Counted from the stretch's first letter, positions 9,135 to 18,026 are shown. The stretch: 31,376 nt of DNA from UBA1413 sp037447215 (GCA_037447215.1 JBBIHB010000039.1:1-31376); one strand, 5' to 3'. Translations and numbers: made by a program. Notes: a model not told the origin generated them from the letters alone.

Positions 9135-9413
9135 TCAGTCGATGGTTGATTTTAGTTCTTTTAGAGTAAGTGCCTTTTTCATGGCCCTCAAACTGGCCAA
9201 TGTTCCGGTTTTAATATCACACTTGCCCTTATAATGGGTAATGATGGTACATTGAGAAGCTTGAATATAGTCGTGGTCACATACTTCCATAAGCGCTTGT
9301 ATAACGTAATCAAACGTGTGAACATCATCGTTATGCAGAATAAGGTTACGATCCTTATTGATAGTAACTTTCAGGTTTTCAGCATCTTTTCGTTTTATAT
9401 CTTTTTCTGTCAT
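9135..9413 (-). CDS. clpS: ATP-dependent Clp protease adaptor ClpS
   Basis: A 92-residue cytoplasmic adaptor that binds N-degron substrates and delivers them to the ClpA or ClpC unfoldase. The core pattern is present: LILHNDDVHTFDYVIQAL near residues 24-41 (the HNDD equivalent to the acidic N-degron pocket residues of E. coli ClpS) and the later HYKGKCDI segment containing the pocket histidine. The N-terminal extension is short. The start overlaps the upstream SPOR-protein gene by 4 bp (ATGA type), indicating translational coupling, and nfeD follows after 1 bp. Its position inside an envelope-related operon is unexpected compared with the clpS-clpA pairing of proteobacteria. Confidence 0.93.
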   Translation of the reverse strand: MTEKDIKRKDAENLKVTINKDRNLILHNDDVHTFDYVIQALMEVCDHDYIQASQCTIITHYKGKCDIKTGTLASLRAMKKALTLKELKSTID

Positions 9414-10909
9414 TCTTCTGCGGTTAATTTCTTTACTTCTGGTAAAGATATTCTTTTTCCGTCTTTAATTGCAATAACAAATGCATCTTTTACACCTTCA
9501 ACCCTTACCTGGTTTTGCAGGGCAAGGCCATCAGCATAAGTTTTCATATTTCCAGTAGTGTAAACGGTTGCCCCTTCGTCATTTATAAAGGTTTCAACAG
9601 GCCTTATTTTACTGATCTTATCAAATAAAGCCTGGGTATGTGCCGGGACTGCCCGGGTGAATGAACCCAACTGTACTTTATAAGTTATTCCATGATTTTC
9701 AATTGATTCTTCTTCATCTTCAGTTTCAGTTTCCTCATTCATAATAATTTCACTTATGACCGGTGGTGGAGGGAGGGCTGCCATATTTTGTGCTTCCTCA
9801 ATGCGGCGCAATGAATCGGAAATGGCGTTAAACCTTTCATATACAGTATAGTCGGCCTTGGCCCACCATTTTTGTTCAAGGTAGCGTGCATTCTGAAATA
9901 ACTGATCTGTTTCAGCCCTGAGGTATAGCGTTTGCTTTTCCAGTTCAATGATCCTGCCAGCCATCTGGTCTCGTTGCGACTGACTGGTAATGCTTTGATA
10001 CTGATTTCTTAATTCGCTCAGCGACTGAAGGATGGCATTGAGTTCCTTTTCTTTCAAAGCTCCAGTTTTCCATGCTTCCTTAGCTTCGGGATACTGAAAC
10101 ATTTCTTCGGTAATATAGGTAACCTGAGGATTTACCTGAAAACGGATGAAATTTATGTTGGAAACAGGTTGCTCTAAATGCGAAGGTTCCTGTTCAGTTT
10201 CCCGTACTTCTTCAATCCCAATCCCTGTTTGTATATCCTCCTGAACAGGCAACAGAACACCATCCGTAATAGGAGGGGTCAATAGGTCTTTATTCTTATT
10301 ATCATCCTGGCGATTTTCAATGTTTGGGTCGTTGACGGGTTCCGGATTTATTTCAGGTTTATGATCGACCTGAATTGATGGATGCTCAGTGAAATTTGCA
10401 GGTCTTTGGGGTTCAGTTTTTTCAGGCATTTTAACCCCTTCGGGTGAAAAAGGGTTCTTTCTGTCGTAAACCATGGAGGTAAGTTCTTCGATACGCAATT
10501 CGTTGAATTCACCTGGCGATGAATTATTACGGTAACGGTTGTAAAACCTTAGTGCATTGTCCCAATCTTCCCTGGCATGGTAGCATCGCGCCAGGTAATA
10601 AAAAACCTTTGAAGGAACCTCACGGGTACCGGCCAGCAATAGGAACATTTCGGTCTCTTTGGTATATACTCCAGTCTCGACCAGACAGGCTCCTGTAAAA
10701 TATTTCAGGAGATAATCAGAGGGGTACGAATCGGATAATTTTTTAAAAACCGGAAAGGCTTCTGCAAATTTTCCCTGATGAAACAATTCTATAGCTTTAT
10801 TGCGTTCTTCAGCCTGAAATTCCGGATTTGCAACGATTGGACCTGCCAGAACCAGAAGAATGGTAATGAGCGCCATAAAATGAAGTATTTTCCCGATTCG
10901 AAAATCCAT
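9410..10909 (-). CDS. TPR- and SPOR-domain protein, periplasmic
   Basis: A 499-residue exported protein. An N-terminal signal peptide (hydrophobic from about residue 9, cleavage probably near Ala27) is followed by TPR-like helices (about 32-140; KAIELFHQGKFAEAFPVFKK, then YYLARCYHAREDWDNALRFYNRY). A long acidic and proline-containing linker and a helical stretch come next (about 285-390). A C-terminal SPOR-type domain (about 412-490, beginning ITYKVQLGSFTRAV) would bind denuded glycan strands in peptidoglycan, so the protein probably acts in cell-wall or division-site physiology. It is the first gene of a four-gene minus-strand operon and overlaps clpS by 4 bp. The exact function is unknown to me. 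Confidence 0.75.
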   Translation of the reverse strand: MDFRIGKILHFMALITILLVLAGPIVANPEFQAEERNKAIELFHQGKFAEAFPVFKKLSDSYPSDYLLKYFTGACLVETGVYTKETEMFLLLAGTREVPSKVFYYLARCYHAREDWDNALRFYNRYRNNSSPGEFNELRIEELTSMVYDRKNPFSPEGVKMPEKTEPQRPANFTEHPSIQVDHKPEINPEPVNDPNIENRQDDNKNKDLLTPPITDGVLLPVQEDIQTGIGIEEVRETEQEPSHLEQPVSNINFIRFQVNPQVTYITEEMFQYPEAKEAWKTGALKEKELNAILQSLSELRNQYQSITSQSQRDQMAGRIIELEKQTLYLRAETDQLFQNARYLEQKWWAKADYTVYERFNAISDSLRRIEEAQNMAALPPPPVISEIIMNEETETEDEEESIENHGITYKVQLGSFTRAVPAHTQALFDKISKIRPVETFINDEGATVYTTGNMKTYADGLALQNQVRVEGVKDAFVIAIKDGKRISLPEVKKLTAEE

Positions 10910-11033
10910 AAAAAATAATAAATAAATTCAGCATATAAAATTACAAAAATTGTGCAAATCACGTAACATAAAAGGTACAAACATTGTTGCCCCTATGGTT
11001 TGTAAATGGTGAATAGTATAATTCAGCATTTGC

Positions 11034-11041
11034 CAAATTTA
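11034..11041 (-). promoter_or_regulatory. Weak candidate -7 element for the SPOR-clpS-nfeD-floA operon
   Basis: On the minus strand this reads TAAATTTG (TAnnTTTG consensus), about 125 bp upstream of the first ATG of the operon. No clear -33 was seen and the leader would be long, so confidence is low. Confidence 0.25.
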
Positions 11042-11044
11042 GTT

Positions 11045-11052
11045 TATATTTG
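11045..11052 (+). promoter_or_regulatory. Candidate -7 element for bcp-recA
   Basis: TATATTTG matches TAnnTTTG and lies 24 bp upstream of the bcp ATG. A -33 TTG at the standard distance is not obvious. Confidence 0.45.
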
Positions 11053-11076
11053 TCAAACACTTAAAAATTTCAGCTA

Positions 11077-11541
11077 ATGGCGGCATTGGTTAAAGGAGAT
11101 AAAGCACCTTATTTTGAGGGAATTAACCAGGATGGGAAATTAATTTCGTTAAATAGTTTTGCAGGGAAAAAACTTATTCTCTATTTTTACCCTAAAGACA
11201 ATACTCCGGGTTGTACCGCTGAAGCATGTAACTTCAACGACAACTATCACGACTGGCTCAACAGGGGTTATGAGGTTGTGGGTGTGAGTCCTGACGGTAT
11301 AAAATCGCATCAGAAATTTGCACAGAAATTTGGACTGAAATTTAACCTAATTGCAGATGAGGAGAAAAAAATTTTGGAAGCTTTTGGGGCATGGGGTGAA
11401 AAAAAGTTGTACGGTAAATCTTATATGGGCGTACTTCGCACTACTTTTGTTATCGATGAAAATGGTATAATAACAGAAATAATAGTTAAAGTTAATACAA
11501 AAGAGCATTCAGCTCAAATTGTACAAGCGCTCAATTTTTAA
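11077..11541 (+). CDS. bcp: Thioredoxin-dependent thiol peroxidase (Bcp/PrxQ type)
   Basis: A 154-residue cytoplasmic peroxiredoxin that reduces H2O2 and organic hydroperoxides using thioredoxin. The catalytic motif is YPKDNTPGCTAEAC, placing the peroxidatic cysteine at Cys46 and the resolving cysteine at Cys51, the spacing of the atypical 2-Cys BCP class. A conserved arginine lies in GVLRTTFVID. Length is standard. recA follows after 14 bp, so the two are probably co-transcribed, linking peroxide defence with DNA repair. Confidence 0.94.
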   Translation: MAALVKGDKAPYFEGINQDGKLISLNSFAGKKLILYFYPKDNTPGCTAEACNFNDNYHDWLNRGYEVVGVSPDGIKSHQKFAQKFGLKFNLIADEEKKILEAFGAWGEKKLYGKSYMGVLRTTFVIDENGIITEIIVKVNTKEHSAQIVQALNF

Positions 11542-11555
11542 TATTTACATAAATC

Positions 11556-12581
11556 ATGACTAAAGAAGACCAATCAGCAATTTACAAGGAAAAACTGAAA
11601 TCCCTTCAGTCAACCCTCGACAAAATCGAAAAAAGTTTCGGAAAAGGTTCTATTATGCGAATGGGCGATAAGCCGGTTGAAGATGTTCCTGCCATTTCGT
11701 CCGGTTCTATTGGGCTCGATGTGGCGTTGGGAATTGGCGGTTATCCCCGTGGCAGGATTATTGAAATATTCGGTCCAGAATCGTCAGGAAAAACAACCCT
11801 TGCCATTCATGCCATTGCCGAAACACAAAAGCTTGGCGGCATTGCAGCCATTATCGATGCAGAACATGCTTTTGACCCTTATTACGCTAAAAAATTAGGG
11901 GTTAATACCGATGAACTTTTGATTTCACAACCCGACCATGGTGAACAGGCCCTCGAAATTGCTGACAGCCTGATCCGTTCGGGAGCTGTGGATATAGTTG
12001 TTATCGATTCGGTCGCTGCTTTAACCCCTAAGGCTGAACTTGAGGGAGATATGGGCGACTCGAAAATGGGCTTGCAGGCCAGGCTTATGTCGCAGGCACT
12101 CCGGAAACTCACAGCCAACATCAGCAAAACACGGACATGCTGTATATTTATCAACCAGTTACGTGAAAAAATTGGCGTGATGTTCGGAAACCCGGAAACC
12201 ACAACAGGTGGAAATGCCTTGAAGTTTTATGCATCGGTCAGGCTCGACATCCGAAGAATAGGGCAGATAAAAGAGGGTGAAGAAGTTACAGGGAATAATG
12301 TTAGGGTTAAAGTGGTGAAGAATAAAATTGCACCACCTTTCCGTAAAGCCGAATTTGATATTCTTTATGGTGAAGGAATTTCTAAAACCGGTGAAATCCT
12401 CGATCTAGGGGTTAATTACGGGATCATTAAAAAGAGTGGATCGTGGTTCAGTTACAGCGAATCAAAACTGGGGCAGGGGCGCGAAGGGGTCAGGAAACTT
12501 ATTAAAGACAATCCTGAACTTGCAGCCGAACTTGAAAAAAAGATTATGGAGGTAATTACTGCTGCCGCAGATTCAGAATAA
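11556..12581 (+). CDS. recA: Recombinase RecA
   Basis: A 341-residue DNA strand-exchange ATPase. Walker A is GPESSGKT (residues 73-80), Walker B is in DIVVIDSVAAL, and the L2-region signature GNPETTTGGNALKFYASVRLD is intact. The C-terminus is short and acidic-poor compared with E. coli RecA (353 residues), as usual for this phylum. It acts in homologous recombination and LexA-type SOS signalling where LexA exists. No LexA-type operator can be identified by eye upstream of the bcp-recA unit. A strong terminator follows 21 bp after the stop. Confidence 0.98.
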   Translation: MTKEDQSAIYKEKLKSLQSTLDKIEKSFGKGSIMRMGDKPVEDVPAISSGSIGLDVALGIGGYPRGRIIEIFGPESSGKTTLAIHAIAETQKLGGIAAIIDAEHAFDPYYAKKLGVNTDELLISQPDHGEQALEIADSLIRSGAVDIVVIDSVAALTPKAELEGDMGDSKMGLQARLMSQALRKLTANISKTRTCCIFINQLREKIGVMFGNPETTTGGNALKFYASVRLDIRRIGQIKEGEEVTGNNVRVKVVKNKIAPPFRKAEFDILYGEGISKTGEILDLGVNYGIIKKSGSWFSYSESKLGQGREGVRKLIKDNPELAAELEKKIMEVITAAADSE

Positions 12582-12602
12582 TTACAAAAAAACCATTAAT
12601 AA

Positions 12603-12645
12603 AGCCGGGTGGGAACTTCTGTTTCACACCCGGCTATCTGTTTTA
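12603..12645 (+). terminator. Rho-independent terminator of bcp-recA
   Basis: A 9-bp perfect stem AGCCGGGTG (12603-12611) / CACCCGGCT (12627-12635) with a 15-nt loop, followed by atctgTTTT. It separates recA from the threonine operon. Confidence 0.75.
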
Positions 12646-12744
12646 AATACATCCAAAATTCTTGAAAATCCGTTTCATGTGTAACATTGTGTTAATAATC
12701 AATTATATTGCCTTGCAATATGAATGTTGGTGTGTTGACAGTTT

Positions 12745-12752
12745 TATTTTTG
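12745..12752 (+). promoter_or_regulatory. Candidate -7 element of the threonine operon
   Basis: TATTTTTG fits TAnnTTTG and lies 42 bp upstream of the thrA ATG. TTG triplets exist upstream (12727-12729) but at 15-bp spacing. No threonine-rich leader peptide or attenuator was found between the recA terminator and thrA. Confidence 0.4.
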
Positions 12753-12794
12753 TACACGAAGCAAATGCTGAAGAAATAATCTAATCTTCCTGAA

Positions 12795-15215
12795 ATGAAA
12801 GTACTGAAATTTGGAGGAACTTCGGTTGGCAGCGCTGCCAACATAAAAAGTGTAAAAAATATAGTTTTTTCACAAAAGGACAATATGGTTGTGGTGGTCT
12901 CGGCATTAGGGGGAATTACCGATAAAATACTTAATGCAGCCAGGCTCGCCGCCATTGGAACGGAACTTTACCACCAAGAGCTGGAAATTATCAGGCAAAG
13001 GCACGCCGAAGTTATATCGGGGCTTTTCGATGATATGGCTGAGGTAACCCTGTCTGTAAATCAGATTTTAAAAGAGCTGGAACAGGTTTTGACAGGGGTT
13101 GCCCTTATCAGTGAGCTCACTCCAAAAACACTCGATCGTTTGCTTGGAATGGGTGAACGCATGTCGTCGATTATTGTATCAAGGTATTTTGGAACCGAAC
13201 TGAAAGATTCTGCCAGCTTTATAGTTACCGACAGTAACTTTGGAAAGGCTACCGTCGATTTTCAGGAAACCAACAACCGTATTAAGGAAACATTTTCCGA
13301 TATGGCAGGGGTTGCAGTTTCACCTGGTTTTATTGCCCGTAACAAGGCAGGTGAATATACTACACTCGGGCGAGGAGGATCGGATTATACGGCTGCAATC
13401 ATAGCGGCTGCGCTTGATGCAAATTCCCTTGAAATCTGGACAGATGTAGATGGTTTTATGACTGCCGATCCGAAAGTAATTCGGAAAGCTTACACCATTC
13501 CTGTATTGTCATACACGGAAGCTATGGAACTTTCAAATTTCGGAGCGAAGGTAATTTATCCGCCCACTATTTTACCGGTATATAAAAAGGGGATACCGGT
13601 ACATATTAAAAACACCATGCGCCCCGAAGCTGCAGGAACTCTGATAACCCGGAGCAGCGAAAACGGAAAGGAAAAACCGGTAAAAGGGATCTCATCCATT
13701 TCAAAGATTGCACTCCTCACTGTTCAGGGAATCGGGATGGTTGGGGTAGCGGGTATTGCCATGAGGTTGTTTACAGCACTTGCACGCGATAAAATAAATG
13801 TAATACTTATTTCACAGGCTTCTTCCGAAAATACCATCAGCATTGCCATCGAAGAACATGCCGCTACCCACGCTGAAGAAGCTATCAAAACGGAGTTTGA
13901 ACGTGAAATTGCTCACGAGCAGATCAACAAAGTAATGGTTGAAACAGGTCTTTCGATTGTTGCTGTGGTAGGCGAAAACATGAAACAAACGACCGGTGTT
14001 GCAGGAAAATTATTTACAACAATCGGCAGAAACGGTATCAACGTTGCCGCAATTGCACAGGGTGCTTCAGAGTATAATATTTCGTGGGTGGTTCGAAACG
14101 ACGACCTCAGAAAAACGCTTAATGTGGTTCATGAATCTTTCTTCCTTTCAGATAATGTTGAACTGAATGTTTTTTTAGTCGGGACAGGATTGGTAGGTAG
14201 TAATCTTCTCAAACAAGTTGCCGGCCAGCAGGAGAAACTATTGAATGAAAATCACCTTAAACTTAAAATTACCGGTTTGGCCAACTCCAGGAAAATGATA
14301 TTTGACAGAGATGGAATTGATGTACCTGTTTGTTGGGAAATCCTTACAGGTTCCGAAAAAGTATCTTCTGTCAATGGTTTTATCGACCAAATGATTAGCA
14401 TGAATATGTATAACAGTGTTTTTGTCGATTGCACTGCTTCCGATGAGATTGCACTTCACTACCACAGAATTCTGGATTCAAATATTTCGATTGTAACAGC
14501 AAATAAAGTAGCTGCTTCATCCGATTACAATAATTACACATTATTGAAGAAAACAGCCAAGCGGAAAGGTGTCAAATTTCTCTTTGAAACCAATGTGGGT
14601 GCTGGTTTGCCCATCATTAACACACTGAATGACCTGGTTAATTCGGGCGATAAGGTTTTAAAAATCGAAGCTGTCCTGTCGGGGACACTTAATTTTATTT
14701 TCAACACCATTTCTAAAGATATTCCGATGAGCCGGGCCATTAGGATGGCACAGGAAGCCGGATATTCGGAACCTGATCCGCGAATCGACCTGAGTGGCAT
14801 GGATGTTGTGCGTAAACTTCTTATCCTTGCACGGGAATCGGGTTACCGGATTGATAAGGATGATGTAAAAATCAATTCTTTTATCCCATCGGAGTACTTC
14901 GCAGGGTCTATTGATGATTTCTGGGGGAAGGCACCTGAACTCGACCATGTTTTTGAACTACGCAGGGCAGGACTTGAGCAAAAAGGACAAAAATGGCGCT
15001 TTGTTGCCAGTTTCGAAGAAGGAAATGCACAGGTTGGCCTTCAGGAGATCGATCGGAATCATCCGTTTTATAACCTCGAGGGCAGCAATAACCTGATTAT
15101 TTACCGCACCGAACGGTACAATGAATATCCGATGCTGATAAAAGGCTATGGTGCCGGAGCTGCTGTTACTGCTGCCGGAGTGTTTGCTGATATCATTAAA
15201 GTTTCGAATATTTAA
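12795..15215 (+). CDS. thrA: Bifunctional aspartokinase / homoserine dehydrogenase
   Basis: An 806-residue cytoplasmic enzyme catalysing the first and third steps from aspartate to threonine. Order: aspartokinase domain from residue 1 (KFGGTS at 5-10; later YTTLGRGGSDYTAA and LEIWTDVDGFMTADP), two ACT-type regulatory segments (about 300-450), then homoserine dehydrogenase from about residue 455 (NADP-binding VGTGLVGSNLL, then TANKVAASS and the catalytic region EPDPRIDLSGMDVVRKL). Length is close to E. coli ThrA (820), and the ACT domains suggest threonine feedback inhibition. It is the first gene of thrA-apgM-thrC; the next gene starts 6 bp after its stop. Confidence 0.96.
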   Translation: MKVLKFGGTSVGSAANIKSVKNIVFSQKDNMVVVVSALGGITDKILNAARLAAIGTELYHQELEIIRQRHAEVISGLFDDMAEVTLSVNQILKELEQVLTGVALISELTPKTLDRLLGMGERMSSIIVSRYFGTELKDSASFIVTDSNFGKATVDFQETNNRIKETFSDMAGVAVSPGFIARNKAGEYTTLGRGGSDYTAAIIAAALDANSLEIWTDVDGFMTADPKVIRKAYTIPVLSYTEAMELSNFGAKVIYPPTILPVYKKGIPVHIKNTMRPEAAGTLITRSSENGKEKPVKGISSISKIALLTVQGIGMVGVAGIAMRLFTALARDKINVILISQASSENTISIAIEEHAATHAEEAIKTEFEREIAHEQINKVMVETGLSIVAVVGENMKQTTGVAGKLFTTIGRNGINVAAIAQGASEYNISWVVRNDDLRKTLNVVHESFFLSDNVELNVFLVGTGLVGSNLLKQVAGQQEKLLNENHLKLKITGLANSRKMIFDRDGIDVPVCWEILTGSEKVSSVNGFIDQMISMNMYNSVFVDCTASDEIALHYHRILDSNISIVTANKVAASSDYNNYTLLKKTAKRKGVKFLFETNVGAGLPIINTLNDLVNSGDKVLKIEAVLSGTLNFIFNTISKDIPMSRAIRMAQEAGYSEPDPRIDLSGMDVVRKLLILARESGYRIDKDDVKINSFIPSEYFAGSIDDFWGKAPELDHVFELRRAGLEQKGQKWRFVASFEEGNAQVGLQEIDRNHPFYNLEGSNNLIIYRTERYNEYPMLIKGYGAGAAVTAAGVFADIIKVSNI

Positions 15216-15221
15216 TTCTTT

Positions 15222-16433
15222 ATGAAGTATATAATAATTTTAGGGGACGGCATGGCCGATGTGCCCCTCGATATTCTCGGGGGAAAAACTCCGCTTCAGG
15301 CAGCCGATATTCCACATATTGACCATCTTGCAACCTTGGGAAGAAGCGGATTATTGGATACAATTCCCGAGAACCTGCACCCTGGAAGTGAAATTGCCAA
15401 TTTATCGGTTTTAGGATACAATGTCGGGCAGGTTTTTGAAGGCAGGGGAGTACTCGAAGCAGCCAGTATGGGCGTTGAGCTTCAGCCGGGTGACCTTGCC
15501 TTGCGGTGTAACCTTATTTGTATTGAAAATCAGAATATCAAAAACCATTCTTCAGGGCATATTTCTAGCGAAGAAGCAGCAGAACTGATAGGTTTGCTGA
15601 ATAAAAAAATGGGAAATGATACCATCAGATTCTATCCTGGGTTATCATACAGGCACTTGCTTGTTATTAAAGGTGGGGTAAAGTACCTTAATTGTACACC
15701 ACCTCATGATGTTTTGGGAACCCCATTTAAAGATGTATTGATTAGGTCAATCGAACCAATTGCCGATAAAACTGCCAGGTTGCTGAATTACCTGATCCTT
15801 CGCTCACGGTTTCTTCTCGAAGATCATCCGGTTAACCGGAAGCGCATTTCGGAAGGGAAAGATCCGGCAAATTGTATCTGGCCTTGGTCGCCGGGTTACA
15901 GGCCAAATATGCCCACCTTGAAAGAATTATGGGGCATTGGAAAATCGGCTGTTATTTCGGCAGTTGACCTGATTCAGGGAATTGGTGTTTTGGCCGGAAT
16001 GGATGTTATTAAAGTTGAAGGCGCTACCGGTCTCTACAACACCAATTACGAAGGGAAGGCCAGGGCAACCCTCGATGCCCTTGCTGACCATGATCTGGTC
16101 TATCTGCATATTGAAGCCAGTGACGAAGCAGGACACGAAGGCGATGCCCTGCTGAAATTAAAAACCATTGAATATCTGGATAAAAGGGTGGTGAAGACAA
16201 TTCTCGAGGAAACCGGAAAAATGGAAGAACCGGTTACAATTGCCTTATTGCCCGATCATCCCACACCTTGTACCATCAGGACACATACACGGGAACCGGT
16301 TCCTTTTATCATTTACAAACCAGGAAACATACCTGATGAGGTAATCCGATATGACGAATTTGCATCGGCTTCGGGAAATTATGGATTAATAAGAGGACCT
16401 GAGTTCATGAAAACTTTATTGGGAAAGTTATAA
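15222..16433 (+). CDS. Phosphoglycerate-mutase-like metalloenzyme, probable alternative homoserine kinase
   Basis: A 403-residue member of the alkaline-phosphatase superfamily, closest in appearance to archaeal-type cofactor-independent phosphoglycerate mutase (ApgM). Visible motifs: ILGDGMAD (Asp9, metal), HPGSEIANLSVLGY (Ser56 aligns with the phosphorylated nucleophile of iPGM), HIEASDEAGHEGD (His296, Asp301, His305) and PDHPTP (Asp345, His346). It sits between thrA and thrC with 6- and 18-bp gaps, exactly where a homoserine kinase is needed, and no classical GHMP-type thrB is in the window. A subfamily of these proteins has been proposed as homoserine kinases in Bacteroidota and other anaerobes. 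I infer that role here from context; a glycolytic mutase is the alternative. Confidence 0.85.
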   Translation: MKYIIILGDGMADVPLDILGGKTPLQAADIPHIDHLATLGRSGLLDTIPENLHPGSEIANLSVLGYNVGQVFEGRGVLEAASMGVELQPGDLALRCNLICIENQNIKNHSSGHISSEEAAELIGLLNKKMGNDTIRFYPGLSYRHLLVIKGGVKYLNCTPPHDVLGTPFKDVLIRSIEPIADKTARLLNYLILRSRFLLEDHPVNRKRISEGKDPANCIWPWSPGYRPNMPTLKELWGIGKSAVISAVDLIQGIGVLAGMDVIKVEGATGLYNTNYEGKARATLDALADHDLVYLHIEASDEAGHEGDALLKLKTIEYLDKRVVKTILEETGKMEEPVTIALLPDHPTPCTIRTHTREPVPFIIYKPGNIPDEVIRYDEFASASGNYGLIRGPEFMKTLLGKL

Positions 16434-16451
16434 TTATTTATTGTATGTATC

Positions 16452-17762
16452 ATGCTCTATTGTAGTACTAATCATAAAGTTGATCTGGTCACGCTGAGCG
16501 AAGCTGTTATTAAAGGGCTTGCTGCCGACAATGGGTTGTTTATGCCCGAAACGATCTACAAATTTGAAAACAAATATTTCAATACTATTCAAAACAGGTC
16601 ATTTCAGGAAATTGCGTTTGATGTGGCGTCGAAATTTTTTGGCGATGATATTGATCCTTTGGAATTGGGTGGAATTGTGTATGATACCCTGTCATTCGAT
16701 TGTCCGGTTGTAAAGGTCACTACAGATATCTGGGCCCTTGAGTTGTTTCATGGGCCAACCCTTGCATTTAAGGATGTTGGCGCACGATTTATGGCGCGGT
16801 TGCTTCGTTTTTTTCTGAAGGAGAAAAGTGGGATGGTAAATGTGTTGGTCGCCACATCGGGCGATACGGGCAGTGCTGTGGCCAATGGTTTCCTGGGGGT
16901 TGAAGGTATCCGGGTTTTTGTGCTCTATCCCAAAGGGAAAGTAAGCGAAATACAGGAAAAGCAATTTACCACCTTAGGACAAAATATTACTGCAATCGAA
17001 ATTGACGGCACTTTTGACGATTGTCAGGACCTGGTTAAAACAGCCTTTCTTGATGAAGAACTTAACCGGAAAATGATTTTGACCTCGGCCAATTCCATCA
17101 ATGTAGCCAGGTTTTTACCTCAGGCATTTTATTATTTCAATGCCTATGCACGGATTAAAGAGCAGGGAGCACTCGAAAACCGGAAATTAATTATATCGGT
17201 TCCCAGTGGGAATTTTGGTAACCTTACCGCTGGTTTGTTTTCCAGGGAAATGGGTTTGCCGGTTGATAAATTTCTGGCAGCCAATAATGCCAATGATGTG
17301 GTTTATCATTACCTGAAGACCGGTATCTATATGCCACGCCGTTCTGTCGAAACAATTGCCAATGCAATGGATGTGGGAGCTCCAAGCAATTTTGCGAGGA
17401 TATTGGATTTATTTCAATCTTCTCATTCAGGTATTTCGTCGATCATTGAAGGTTACCGGTTCAGTGATGAAGAGATTGAAGCCACCATACGGAAAGTTTA
17501 TAATTCTACCGGATATATGACCGATCCGCATGGCGCATGTGGATATGCAGCGCTCGATAATTACCTTGGTGAAGGAATGACAGGTGTGTTTCTTGAAACT
17601 GCCCACCCGGCAAAGTTTATCGATACTATGGAAAAAATTGTTGGAAAAGGTAATATTTCAATTCCCGAAAAGTTAAAAACATTCATGTCGGGGAAAAGGA
17701 GTGTTGTACAGTTATCGTCCGATTTTGTGTCATTCAAAGGTTGGTTGCTTAATAATCAGTAA
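16452..17762 (+). CDS. thrC: Threonine synthase
   Basis: A 436-residue PLP-dependent enzyme converting O-phosphohomoserine to threonine. The PLP-binding lysine is Lys107 in HGPTLAFKDVGARF, the same number as in E. coli ThrC. The phosphate-binding ATSGDTGSAVANGF and the VPSGNFGNLTAG motifs are intact. The N-terminus (MLYCSTNHKVDLVTLSEAVIKGL) is of the E. coli/yeast class rather than the shorter archaeal/plant class. Last gene of the threonine operon, 18 bp after the mutase-like gene. It needs phosphohomoserine, which supports a kinase role for that neighbour. Confidence 0.96.
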   Translation: MLYCSTNHKVDLVTLSEAVIKGLAADNGLFMPETIYKFENKYFNTIQNRSFQEIAFDVASKFFGDDIDPLELGGIVYDTLSFDCPVVKVTTDIWALELFHGPTLAFKDVGARFMARLLRFFLKEKSGMVNVLVATSGDTGSAVANGFLGVEGIRVFVLYPKGKVSEIQEKQFTTLGQNITAIEIDGTFDDCQDLVKTAFLDEELNRKMILTSANSINVARFLPQAFYYFNAYARIKEQGALENRKLIISVPSGNFGNLTAGLFSREMGLPVDKFLAANNANDVVYHYLKTGIYMPRRSVETIANAMDVGAPSNFARILDLFQSSHSGISSIIEGYRFSDEEIEATIRKVYNSTGYMTDPHGACGYAALDNYLGEGMTGVFLETAHPAKFIDTMEKIVGKGNISIPEKLKTFMSGKRSVVQLSSDFVSFKGWLLNNQ

Positions 17763-17922
17763 TTTATAGAAATTCATCAAGACAATACTTATTAAAAATA
17801 TTTATAAACATCAAAGTTTAATAAAGAAAAATACAAAAGACAATAACATTAAGGAAATATTAAAAAATGTTATAATTCACGATTTTTAACATGTGTTTAA
17901 CTGAAAATATTTTTAAAGCTAT

Positions 17923-17930
17923 TATCTTTG
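17923..17930 (+). promoter_or_regulatory. Candidate -7 element downstream of thrC
   Basis: TATCTTTG fits TAnnTTTG in a gene-free, A/T-rich stretch 160 bp beyond thrC. No protein-coding gene follows on this strand, only a C-poor segment and a terminator, so it could start a small RNA. The -33 region is poor (TTTAA around 17896-17900). Confidence 0.4.
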
Positions 17931-17936
17931 CAGTGG

Positions 17937-18026
17937 TTTTAGTTTCATAGGTTTAGGTTTGATTAGTTTTATTGGTTTAGTTAGTTTAGTTAGTTAGAAG
18001 GGCGGATGTTGATCCGTCCTTTTTTC
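17937..18026 (+). ncRNA. Candidate small RNA between thrC and the feo genes
   Basis: About 90 nt from the predicted start after TATCTTTG to a hairpin with T-run. The body (17937-17997) contains only one C and is built of variants of GGTTTAG, GTTTAG and GTTAG, giving an unstructured G/U-rich leader before the terminator stem. It is convergent with and overlaps the last 23 bp of the FeoB-associated gene, so it would be antisense to that mRNA's 3' end. Alternatively it is just low-complexity DNA plus the terminator of the threonine operon. Confidence 0.35.

Noticed and set aside
12646..12794. Threonine leader peptide or attenuator
   Set aside because: No short frame rich in Thr/Ile codons and no competing stem-loops were found before thrA.
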